A stretch of DNA of 14,350 nt from an uncultured Christensenella sp. (lineage in GTDB: Bacteria > Bacillota > Clostridia > Christensenellales > UBA3700). The stretch covers positions 1 through 14,350 of the forward strand of contig CAJTNW010000036.1 in the NCBI GenBank assembly GCA_910577795.1, written 5' to 3'. Position numbers and translations under genes: made by a program. Below, in pieces: positions 1 to 6,359 of the stretch. The notes beneath the pieces were generated by a model. The model was not told where the DNA came from. It worked only from the letters and a program-made list of their open reading frames with translations, and did no database searches. Within the stretch, counting starts at the first letter, position 1. The number at the start of each line of letters is the position of its first letter.

Positions 1-54
1 TTGATTTATAAGATTAAGAATTCTATTTTTGGTAGTTTATATTTAGATAAAAAA

Positions 55-83
55 TGTGGATAACTTTGTGGAAATGTGGAAAA
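55..83 (-). promoter_or_regulatory. cluster of three DnaA-box-like 9-mers
   Basis: Read on the minus strand, 63-55 is TTATCCACA, the exact consensus DnaA box. It is followed by two near matches, ATTTCCACA (75-67) and TTTTCCACA (83-75), in the same orientation and starting 12 and 8 bp apart. I found no other exact box elsewhere in the window by eye. DnaA clusters of this kind occur at replication origins and at some DnaA-regulated promoters. Here they lie about 200 bp upstream of the mraZ promoter. Binding is inferred from sequence only. Confidence 0.5.
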
Positions 84-181
84 GTAGGGAGAGTTAACCA
101 CCAATGTGATTTGGTAGGGAAATCTTCTTTTTTAGAGATATTTTGTCTTTTATTATAAATTTTGTGACAAAAATCTGCAAA

Positions 182-198
182 AAAGTGATAAAAAGTGA
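182..198 (+). promoter_or_regulatory. upstream pair of MraZ-type repeats (candidate)
   Basis: AAAGTGA occurs at 182-188 and again at 192-198, exactly 10 bp apart. This is the same core and spacing as the repeats over the mraZ promoter about 90 bp downstream. MraZ binds direct GTG-containing repeats on one face of the helix, so this could be an auxiliary site. Only two copies are present and the local sequence is A-rich, so chance is possible. Confidence 0.3.
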
Positions 199-273
199 AT
201 AATTTTTTCCTAATCTAAGGTATTTTAATGGATAAAATAATAAAATTTTTAAAAAATTTCAATTTTTTTACTA

Positions 274-300
274 AAAGTGGTTGCAAATGGTTAAAAGTGG
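274..300 (+). promoter_or_regulatory. MraZ operator: three direct repeats at 10-bp spacing
   Basis: AAAGTGG (274-280), CAAATGG (284-290) and AAAGTGG (294-300) lie exactly 10 bp apart and are placed over the -35 region and spacer of the mraZ promoter. MraZ proteins are known to bind short direct repeats with helical spacing in front of their own gene, and the AAAGTG core resembles the motif described for Mollicutes. The position would block RNA polymerase, which suggests autorepression of mraZ and the genes behind it. The call rests on the motif and on the adjacent mraZ gene. Confidence 0.75.
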
Positions 301-309
301 TGCTATAAT
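281..309 (+). promoter_or_regulatory. sigma-A-type promoter of mraZ
   Basis: A -35 element TTGCAA (281-286) and a perfect -10 element TATAAT (304-309) are separated by 17 bp. Transcription would start near 316, leaving a leader of about 25 nt before the mraZ ATG at 341. The leader contains a strong ribosome binding site, GGAGG (328-332). The MraZ repeats overlap the -35 and the spacer. Confidence 0.8.
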
Positions 310-340
310 ATCAATGTAACTAAAACTGGAGGAAAATTGT

Positions 341-769
341 ATGTTTTTTGTTGGCAGATATGAACATAGTTTAGACAATAAATACAGACTAAGAATTCCT
401 GCACGTTTTAGAGCAGAAATAGGTAATGAACCTGCAAAGATAGCAAAAGTGGAAAATGGTTGTTTGGTAATTTATCCAGCAAAAACAATGCAAAAAATTG
501 GTCAAAGAATTGAAGAGATAGGTGTTACAAGTGAAAATCGTTTGGAATTAATGAGATTTATGTCAAATATCTTTCCAGTTGATGAGGATAGCCAAGGTAG
601 ATTTACACTAAATGCTAATTTAAGAGAGTTTGCTGGAATTACAAAAGATATAATTTTTATTGGACATATTGATAGAATTTATGTTTGGGATAAAGCACGT
701 TGGGAAAAACATGATTCTGAAATTACTGATAATACAAAATTAAGTTTCTTGGACAAATATGGTATCTAA
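341..769 (+). CDS. mraZ: transcriptional regulator MraZ
   Basis: MraZ is a DNA-binding regulator with a duplicated AbrB-like (SpoVT) fold that binds the promoter of the dcw cluster it heads. The 142-residue length is typical. The two signature segments are visible: D12-N-K-Y-R16 followed by IPARFR, and D83-S-Q-G-R87 followed by FTLNANLREF. The first signature has tyrosine where glycine is usual (DxKGR). The ATG at 341 is preceded by GGAGG with a suitable spacer. The gene overlaps the longest possible rsmH frame, and the preferred rsmH start follows its stop by one base. Repeats matching a MraZ site lie over its promoter, so negative autoregulation is likely. The identification is secure. Confidence 0.96.
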   Translation: MFFVGRYEHSLDNKYRLRIPARFRAEIGNEPAKIAKVENGCLVIYPAKTMQKIGQRIEEIGVTSENRLELMRFMSNIFPVDEDSQGRFTLNANLREFAGITKDIIFIGHIDRIYVWDKARWEKHDSEITDNTKLSFLDKYGI

Positions 770-770
770 T

Positions 771-1694
771 ATGGAATTTAAACATTATTCAGTTATGCTT
801 AATGAATGTTTGGATGGTCTTAATATAAAGCCGGATGGAATATATGTAGACGGAACTTTGGGTGGAGCAGGACATTCTCTACAAATAGTAAAAAAATTGA
901 CTTCAGGCGGCAAATTAATAGCAATTGATAAAGATTTAGATGCAATAGAAGTTTCTAAAGAAAGATTAAAAGATTTTGATAATGTAATTTTTGTTCATGA
1001 TGATTATAAAAATTTACCGGATATTTTGGATAGTTTAGAGATAGACAAGGTTGACGGAATATTATTAGATTTAGGTGTTAGTTCTTATCAATTAGATAAC
1101 AGAAGCAGAGGTTTCAGTTATATGGGCGATGCGGAACTAGATATGAGAATGAATAGGGAACAGTCTTTGACTGCAAAAGAAGTTGTTAATAGTTATAGTG
1201 AAGAAAGACTTTCTAAAATTTTCTTTGAGTATGGAGAGGAAAAGTTTTCTAGAAAAATTGCAAGCAACATTGTAAAATCAAGACCTTTTGAAACTACTGG
1301 TAGACTTGCAGAGATAATTGAAAAATCTTATCCCGCGGCAGTGAGATTTAAAGGCGGAAATCCTTGTAAAAGAGTGTTTCAAGCAATTAGGATAGAGGTT
1401 AACGAAGAACTTGATGGTTTGTATGATAGCCTACTTAATATGTCCAGAAGATTAAAATCTAAGGGTAGAATGTGTGTAATAACTTTCCATTCCTTAGAAG
1501 ATAGAATTACAAAAAATGTTTTTCAATATTTGTATTGTGACTGTATATGTCCACCACATCAACCAATTTGCACATGTGACAAAGTTAGAGAAGTGGAAAT
1601 AATTACACGAAAACCTATTGTAGCATCAACTAAAGAACTTGAAGAAAATAAAAGGTCGCAGAGTGCTAAATTGAGAATTATTGAAAAAATATAA
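771..1694 (+). CDS. rsmH: 16S rRNA (cytosine1402-N4)-methyltransferase RsmH
   Basis: RsmH (MraW) uses S-adenosylmethionine to methylate N4 of C1402 in the 16S rRNA decoding centre. From the ATG at 771 the protein has 307 residues and starts MEFKHYSVML, which matches the family N-terminus. The in-frame ATG at 759 would add four residues and overlap mraZ by 11 bp. Neither start has a clear Shine-Dalgarno sequence, so coupling to mraZ translation is likely. Visible motifs are the SAM loop VDGTLGGAGHS (26-36), DLGVSS (100-105), the KRVFQAIRI block (200-208) and ITFHSLEDR (237-245). Five cysteines between 256 and 269 form the CxC-type knuckle seen in many clostridial RsmH proteins. The next gene lies 263 bp downstream. 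Confidence 0.95.
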   Translation: MEFKHYSVMLNECLDGLNIKPDGIYVDGTLGGAGHSLQIVKKLTSGGKLIAIDKDLDAIEVSKERLKDFDNVIFVHDDYKNLPDILDSLEIDKVDGILLDLGVSSYQLDNRSRGFSYMGDAELDMRMNREQSLTAKEVVNSYSEERLSKIFFEYGEEKFSRKIASNIVKSRPFETTGRLAEIIEKSYPAAVRFKGGNPCKRVFQAIRIEVNEELDGLYDSLLNMSRRLKSKGRMCVITFHSLEDRITKNVFQYLYCDCICPPHQPICTCDKVREVEIITRKPIVASTKELEENKRSQSAKLRIIEKI

Positions 1695-1957
1695 AATAGC
1701 CCTTAATTACATACAATTTATATTACATAAGAAGAGTTAAGGATAAACTAGACTTATAAAAAAGTCAAAAATGGAAAAAATTTAATATACAAAATAAAAA
1801 ACAAAAGATAAATAAAAAATATAACTACAAAAGCAAAATTTGATAACTAATCATTGTTGCTTTAAATATAAATCAAAGTCGAAACTAAAAGTAAAATTAA
1901 TTAATCACAAACAAAACCTTTAATATTTGTATTGAAGATTTTGTAGCAGGAGGGAGT
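1695..1957. other. A-rich, G-poor spacer between rsmH and the ftsL-slot gene
   Basis: No open frame of useful size is present. The plus strand is very rich in A and poor in G until the ribosome binding site. Only small possible structures are seen: CCTTAA (1701-1706) with TTAAGG (1737-1742), a 5-bp hairpin GACTT/AAGTC (1751-1766), and TTACATA repeated 17 bp apart. None is followed by a T-run, so no terminator is called. No convincing promoter was found. The spacer is unusually long for this part of a dcw cluster and may be a long untranslated leader. Confidence 0.5.
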
Positions 1958-2539
1958 ATGTTAGGTACAAGAGAAAGAGATGTAAATGTTAGACAAGAAA
2001 GAGTTAACGATTATGCTGCACCAATGCGTCATGATGAATATCGCCCTGATTATTCCTTCAGAGGCTATGATGATTATACAAACAATAATTATGCAGAAAA
2101 TAATGAGATAAGATATGCTCAAAAGTATGAAAATATTGACTTTTACAATAGCCAATATGACTGCTATGCAAATGAAAATGTATTTAGACCAATTGAATTA
2201 TCTGATATTACTTCTGATGTAAAACCTCAGAAAAAAGTTAAATCTAAGTCTAAAATAAATATTAGTACAAAAGGAAAAATAATGATAGGTGTGTATGCTG
2301 CCTTGGTAGTTTTGATAGTTGCAATGTTGCTTATCAATGCAATTCCTGCAGTTAGTGCACAAACATCTGCTGTAAATGCTCCTGCAGTACAAGAAATTGT
2401 AAATGAGCAAGAGTATAATGAAACAGTAAAAAATGCTCAAACTGAAAGTGGATTAAGCAAAGGCGAAGGCTATGTTTATGATACACAAACTAACTGGTTT
2501 GAAGATTTTTGCAATAGTTTGAGTAAATTATTCAAATAA
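1958..2539 (+). CDS. single-pass membrane protein in the ftsL position
   Basis: The product has 193 residues and no motif I recognise. Position between rsmH and the class B PBP gene is where ftsL normally lies, so a divisome role is likely by context. Residues 1-80 are hydrophilic and rich in Tyr, Asn and Asp (11 tyrosines between 19 and 70). Residues 89-107 are lysine-rich, followed by one membrane span at about 108-128, which fits an N-inside orientation. About 65 residues would lie outside, ending in an amphipathic stretch with Trp180, Phe181, Phe184 and Leu191. FtsL usually has a short cytoplasmic tail and a leucine-heptad coiled coil outside. Here the cytoplasmic part is long and no heptad pattern is evident. 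A strong AGGAGG (1948-1953) sits 4 nt before the ATG. A terminator follows. Confidence 0.8.
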   Translation: MLGTRERDVNVRQERVNDYAAPMRHDEYRPDYSFRGYDDYTNNNYAENNEIRYAQKYENIDFYNSQYDCYANENVFRPIELSDITSDVKPQKKVKSKSKINISTKGKIMIGVYAALVVLIVAMLLINAIPAVSAQTSAVNAPAVQEIVNEQEYNETVKNAQTESGLSKGEGYVYDTQTNWFEDFCNSLSKLFK

Positions 2540-2572
2540 AAATTAATTAGTCCATAATAAAAAAACCTATAT

Positions 2573-2611
2573 AAAAAATTCTACCTTAAATGCAAAGGTA
2601 GAATTTTTTTT
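2573..2611 (+). terminator. intrinsic terminator after the ftsL-slot gene
   Basis: A 15-bp perfect stem pairs 2573-2587 (AAAAAATTCTACCTT) with 2595-2609, around a 7-nt loop, and runs into a T-tract that ends at 2611. This is a strong Rho-independent terminator. It separates mraZ-rsmH-ftsL-slot from the PBP gene. Confidence 0.9.
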
Positions 2612-2618
2612 GTATAAT
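2590..2618 (+). promoter_or_regulatory. candidate promoter for the SpoVD-type PBP gene
   Basis: A perfect -10 hexamer TATAAT (2613-2618) directly follows the terminator T-tract. The hexamer 17 bp upstream, ATGCAA (2590-2595), is a weak -35 and lies in the terminator loop and right arm. AAAGTGT (2619-2625) and TAAGTGA (2630-2636) follow and resemble MraZ half-sites, but are 11 bp apart rather than 10. The mRNA leader would be about 120 nt. A promoter is needed somewhere in 2612-2746 if the terminator is efficient, and this is the best candidate I see. Confidence 0.3.
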
Positions 2619-2746
2619 AAAGTGTGTTGTAAGTGATAAATTTATAAATTATAAATATAAAAGGGGTTAGTTTTTATCAAATTGCAAGGGTAATATTTTA
2701 TGATTTTTTTGCATATATTTGCTGTAGATTAGTATTGAGGTAAAAT

Positions 2747-4657
2747 ATGTCTAAAATTACAAATTCAAACTTAAATAAAAGACTTATTGCAGTATTTTTA
2801 GTAATTGCTTTTATTTTTACTGCAATTGTTATAAGACTTGCATATTTGCAAATTATTGCAAGTAAAAACATAACAAATAGAGCAATTTCGCAATGGACAA
2901 GAGATTTGCCAATGCAGGCAACTAGAGGGAACATTACTGATAGAAATGGTGTAGTTGTTGCAGATACAAAAACAGCATATACGCTTTATGTAAGACCAAA
3001 CTCTATGACAGATGTAAAAGCGGTTGCTGGGGCAATTGCTGCTGCTATTGGAAAAGATTATAACAAAATTTATGATAAAATTAATAAAAAAGGTGTATCT
3101 GAAATTACCGTTGCAAAAAAATTGACTAAAGAGCAAATGCTTGCAATATCTTCGCAAAACTTTAATGGAGTGTATTTTGGTGAAGAAAGTGTAAGATATT
3201 TTCCTTATGGTGATTTTATGTCACAAATATTAGGTTTTACAAATGTAGATGGTGTTGGTCAGTTTGGAGTAGAAAAGTATTATGATAAATATCTTAAAGG
3301 AATAAATGGGCAAATATTAACACAAACAGATTTGGTTGGAAAGGAATTGCCTAATAATATAACTGGTTATTTGCCAAGTATTAATGGAATGAATGTTAGT
3401 TTGACAGTGGACTTTAACATACAATCATTTGCAGAAAAAATTGTTAAAGATGCAGTAGTAGATTTTAATGCAAAAGGTGCAAACTGTGTAGTAATGAATC
3501 CTAAAACGGGTGAAATTTTAGCAATGGCACAAGCACCAACATTTGATTTGAATGATATTCCGCGTGACAATTTGGATGCACTTTATAGTATGGCTAAAAA
3601 TAGTATGATATCCAATGTATATGAACCCGGCTCAACTTTTAAGGTTTTGACAACAGCAATAGGACTTGAAGAAAATACTTATCCAGATAGCCATAGATTT
3701 TATTGTAATGGTTCAAGGATAGTTGACGGAAAAAGAATAAAATGTTGGAGGTCTATAGGACATGGTTCTCAAACATTTGCTGAAGGGGTTTGCAATAGTT
3801 GCAACTGTGTATTTATGGATATTGCAACAAAGGTTGGCACAAAAACAATGTATGATTATTTGCGAAAGTTTGGTATAAATTCAAAAACTGGTGTTGATTT
3901 GGTTGGTGAAGGCAAAGGAATTATGCTAAATGAAAGTATGGTAAAAAATGTAGACTTAGCACGTATTGGATTTGGGCAGGCTGTAGCGGTAACTCCTATT
4001 GGTCTTTGTGCAGCGGTTAGCAGTTGTATAAATGGCGGAAATAAAATTACTCCTTATATTTTAAATAATATTACTGATAACAATTTTGGTGTAGTTCAAA
4101 GTAATTCGCCAAAAGTTGGTGGAAGAGTAATAAGCAGTGCAACTTCTGATAAAGTTAAAGAAATGTTATATGGTGTTGTGGAGCATGGTAGCGGCAAATA
4201 TGCTTACATTCCTGGTTATAAAATAGGTGGCAAAACTGGTACTGCGCAAAAATATGAAAATGGTGTTATTGCACGTGGTAAATATGTGTCTTCATTTATG
4301 GGATTTGCAAGTGTTGGCAATGACGACTACTTATGCCTTATGACTGTTGACGAACCAGAAGGTTATGTTTATTATGGTAGCCTTGTTGCAGGTCCTTATG
4401 TTGGAGAGTTATTTGCAAATATATTTAACTATAAAGGTTACAAACCTCAATATAGTGAAGATGATTTAAAAGTTTTGGGCAGAGTTGTACCTATGCCTAA
4501 TATTATGGATATGACAGCAGAAGAGGCAGTAAAAGTGTTGAAAAACCTTGGTATACCTTATGAAGTGGAAGGTGAAGGAAATAGAGTTGTTGGACAATTG
4601 CCCGCACCAAAAGCGGATACAAGATATAATACTGTTGCACTAATTAGGTTGGGATAA
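2747..4657 (+). CDS. spoVD: SpoVD/FtsI-type class B penicillin-binding protein with PASTA domain
   Basis: This 636-residue class B PBP crosslinks peptidoglycan as the transpeptidase partner of a SEDS polymerase. It has a short cytoplasmic tail, a membrane anchor (about 12-36), a PBP dimerisation domain (about 50-215) and a transpeptidase domain (about 240-560). The catalytic motifs are S296-T-F-K299, S351-C-N353 and K496-T-G498. One PASTA domain closes the protein (about 578-636), which is the SpoVD architecture. Cys333 (in KCWR) and Cys352 (in NSCN) correspond by motif and spacing to the redox-controlled cysteine pair described in Bacillus subtilis SpoVD. The start has GAGG at 2737-2740. The gene is flanked by terminators and so appears to be monocistronic. 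Whether it serves vegetative division, sporulation or both cannot be told here, because no other division transpeptidase is in view. Confidence 0.94.
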   Translation: MSKITNSNLNKRLIAVFLVIAFIFTAIVIRLAYLQIIASKNITNRAISQWTRDLPMQATRGNITDRNGVVVADTKTAYTLYVRPNSMTDVKAVAGAIAAAIGKDYNKIYDKINKKGVSEITVAKKLTKEQMLAISSQNFNGVYFGEESVRYFPYGDFMSQILGFTNVDGVGQFGVEKYYDKYLKGINGQILTQTDLVGKELPNNITGYLPSINGMNVSLTVDFNIQSFAEKIVKDAVVDFNAKGANCVVMNPKTGEILAMAQAPTFDLNDIPRDNLDALYSMAKNSMISNVYEPGSTFKVLTTAIGLEENTYPDSHRFYCNGSRIVDGKRIKCWRSIGHGSQTFAEGVCNSCNCVFMDIATKVGTKTMYDYLRKFGINSKTGVDLVGEGKGIMLNESMVKNVDLARIGFGQAVAVTPIGLCAAVSSCINGGNKITPYILNNITDNNFGVVQSNSPKVGGRVISSATSDKVKEMLYGVVEHGSGKYAYIPGYKIGGKTGTAQKYENGVIARGKYVSSFMGFASVGNDDYLCLMTVDEPEGYVYYGSLVAGPYVGELFANIFNYKGYKPQYSEDDLKVLGRVVPMPNIMDMTAEEAVKVLKNLGIPYEVEGEGNRVVGQLPAPKADTRYNTVALIRLG

Positions 4658-4727
4658 ATTTATAAAAATAAGTTTAGATAAATTTTATAAACAAAAAAAT
4701 ATACTAGGATTAAAATATGAAAATCAA

Positions 4728-4758
4728 TAAAAAGCGGTTATTTTATTAACCGTTTTTT
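4728..4758 (+). terminator. intrinsic terminator after the PBP gene
   Basis: CGGTTA (4735-4740) pairs with TAACCG (4747-4752) around a 6-nt loop. The preceding A-run can pair with the following T-run (4753-4758) if G4734 is bulged. A hairpin followed by six T residues, 71 bp after the PBP stop, fits a Rho-independent terminator. Confidence 0.75.
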
Positions 4759-4760
4759 AT

Positions 4761-4786
4761 TTGCAGAAATCATTTTTTGATATAAT
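4761..4786 (+). promoter_or_regulatory. candidate extended -10 promoter of the murE operon
   Basis: TGATATAAT (4778-4786) is a perfect extended -10 element (TGnTATAAT) 20 bp after the terminator T-tract. TTGCAG (4761-4766) is upstream, but the 14-bp spacing is short, so recognition would depend on the extended -10. A second possible promoter is TTGAAC (4818-4823) with TATAAT (4843-4848), whose 19-bp spacer is long. Either would give murE a leader of roughly 50-120 nt. The rest of 4658-4910 is AT-rich with no gene. Confidence 0.5.
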
Positions 4787-4910
4787 TTATACTATTTTTT
4801 AAATTTTTAAAATAAATTTGAACAAGCCTTTCGCATTAGTCATATAATGAGTTTTTTTATAATAAAATATATCGTTAAGTAAAACAAGATAATACAGGAA
4901 GAGGTTATAA

Positions 4911-6359
4911 ATGCAGATAAAAAGATTATTTGATGGGGTTGATTATAAATGGCTAAATGATAAAAAAATTGACCAAATAAAAAATGTTACGCATAAAGCA
5001 GAAGAGATTAAAGATGGTGACTGTTATATTTGTTTGCACACAAACGAAAAAGCCAGAGAAAATTTAAATAAAGCAATAGAAAATGGCGCTACTTTAGTTG
5101 TGGTAGATAAATACATAAAAACATCAGAAAATGTTGCTGTTATAAAAGTTAAAAATATAAGAGAAGGCTATGCACTTATTGCAAAAAATTATTATGGCAA
5201 AGCCTCAGATAGTATGAAAATGATAGGGGTGGTTGGTACAAATGGTAAATCAACTACAAGTTATTTAATATGGAGTTTGCTTACAAAAAATAATATAATG
5301 TGCGGTTTAATTGGAACGGGTTACTATATGATAGGAAAAAAACGTTTTGATTTGGATATGACAACACCTGACCCAATGGATTTGCATTTTATTTTGAGTG
5401 TAATGTCCAATTGTGGGGTTAGTGTTGTTGTAATGGAAGTATCTAGTCACGCAATTTATTTAAAAAAAGTTTTTGGGATAAATTATAAAATTGGAATTTT
5501 TACAAATTTATCTCAAGACCATTTAGACTTTTTTGGAAATATGGAAAACCTAGAGAATACAAAACATTCTTTTTTTATGAACGGGTATGCGGATATTTCT
5601 CTTGTTAATATTGATGATGAAAGCGGAAAAAAACTTGCAAACAAATTGGCATTGCCAGTAATTACACTTGCTATAGATAACAAAGCGGATATTAGTATAA
5701 AAAACTATGAGTTATCTTCAGAAGGTACAAGATTTAATGTTAATCTTTTTAGAGAAACAACGATTTTTGAAAGTTTGCTTATAGGTAAGTACAATATTTA
5801 CAATATTTTGTCTGCTATTGTTGCGTGTAAACTTGTTGGGGTAAGGATTAAATATTTAATAACTGCCTTAAAAGATATTGAGCCACTTTTGGGAAGAGCA
5901 AATGTTTATACCAATGACGATGTGAATTTTGTAATTGATTACGCACATACTCCAGATGGGCTGCAAAATATTTTGACTGAGTTTAGGAAAATTACTTTAG
6001 GAAAATTGATAGTAGTTTTTGGTGCTGGTGGGGATAGAGATAAAGACAAACGTCACAAGATGGGTGCTATTGCAGAAAAACTTGCTGACAAAATAATTAT
6101 TACTTCTGATAATCCAAGGTTTGAAAACCCTAGCGATATTATGAATGATATTGCAAGTGGTATTAAGGATAAATCAAATACTTTATTAGTTGAAGATAGG
6201 TATGATGCAGTAAAAAAGGCAATATCTATTGCCTTGCCATACGACACAATTATTTTGGCAGGTAAAGGTCATGAGGAATATTTTGAAAAAAATGGCAAAA
6301 AATATTTCTATAACGATAAAAATACTTTAGAGGAGTTATTACAAGTCAAATGGAAATAA
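4911..6359 (+). CDS. murE: UDP-MurNAc-L-Ala-D-Glu:meso-diaminopimelate ligase MurE
   Basis: MurE is the cytoplasmic ATP-dependent ligase that adds the third stem-peptide residue. The 482 residues show the three-domain Mur ligase layout. The ATP loop GVVGTNGKST lies at 106-115, with Ser114 in place of the more common Thr. TTPDP (151-155), EVSSH (176-180) and TNLSQDHLDFF (198-208) follow. Lys218 lies where the carbamylated lysine is expected. LGRA (327-330), GAGGDRDKDKR (371-381) and AGKGHE (450-455) complete the set. D400-N-P-R403 is the family signature for meso-DAP specificity, as opposed to L-lysine enzymes. AGGAAGAGG at 4896-4904 supports the ATG at 4911. The 3' end overlaps mraY by 10 bp. 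No murF follows, so the D-Ala-D-Ala adding enzyme must be encoded elsewhere. Confidence 0.95.
   Translation: MQIKRLFDGVDYKWLNDKKIDQIKNVTHKAEEIKDGDCYICLHTNEKARENLNKAIENGATLVVVDKYIKTSENVAVIKVKNIREGYALIAKNYYGKASDSMKMIGVVGTNGKSTTSYLIWSLLTKNNIMCGLIGTGYYMIGKKRFDLDMTTPDPMDLHFILSVMSNCGVSVVVMEVSSHAIYLKKVFGINYKIGIFTNLSQDHLDFFGNMENLENTKHSFFMNGYADISLVNIDDESGKKLANKLALPVITLAIDNKADISIKNYELSSEGTRFNVNLFRETTIFESLLIGKYNIYNILSAIVACKLVGVRIKYLITALKDIEPLLGRANVYTNDDVNFVIDYAHTPDGLQNILTEFRKITLGKLIVVFGAGGDRDKDKRHKMGAIAEKLADKIIITSDNPRFENPSDIMNDIASGIKDKSNTLLVEDRYDAVKKAISIALPYDTIILAGKGHEEYFEKNGKKYFYNDKNTLEELLQVKWK

Larger units (their letters stand above)
1..340. other. non-coding upstream region of the dcw cluster
   Basis: No gene-like reading frame is visible in these 340 bases. 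Reading inward, they hold a group of DnaA-box-like sequences at 55-83, two GTAGGGA copies 30 bp apart (84-90 and 114-120), a long AT-rich stretch (roughly 121-270) containing a pair of AAAGTGA repeats, and the mraZ promoter with its repeats at 274-309. The gene to the left lies outside the window, so part of this may be its downstream or upstream region. Confidence 0.7.

Noticed and set aside
161..171. near-palindrome TTTGTGACAAA as an operator
   Set aside because: Single short imperfect palindrome in AT-rich DNA with no linked regulator, so chance is the simplest explanation.
1..340. replication origin (oriC) at the left edge
   Set aside because: Three DnaA-like boxes and AT-rich DNA are suggestive, but no dnaA, dnaN, rpmH or longer box array is in the window. 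This cannot be supported from the sequence given.
759..770. ATG at 759 as the rsmH start
   Set aside because: It adds four residues before the family-typical MEFKH start and has no clear ribosome binding site. It remains possible through coupling with mraZ.
1751..1766. hairpin GACTT/AAGTC as a terminator or small RNA
   Set aside because: Only five pairs and no T-tract on the plus strand.
1961..2440. minus-strand open frames opposite the ftsL-slot gene
   Set aside because: Low-complexity Ile/Cys/Tyr-rich shadows of the plus-strand gene, without ribosome binding sites or recognisable domains.
4834..4858. hairpin CATTA/TAATG followed by seven T residues
   Set aside because: The stem has only five AT-rich pairs and a mismatch below it. 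It overlaps a possible -10 and is too weak to call a terminator.
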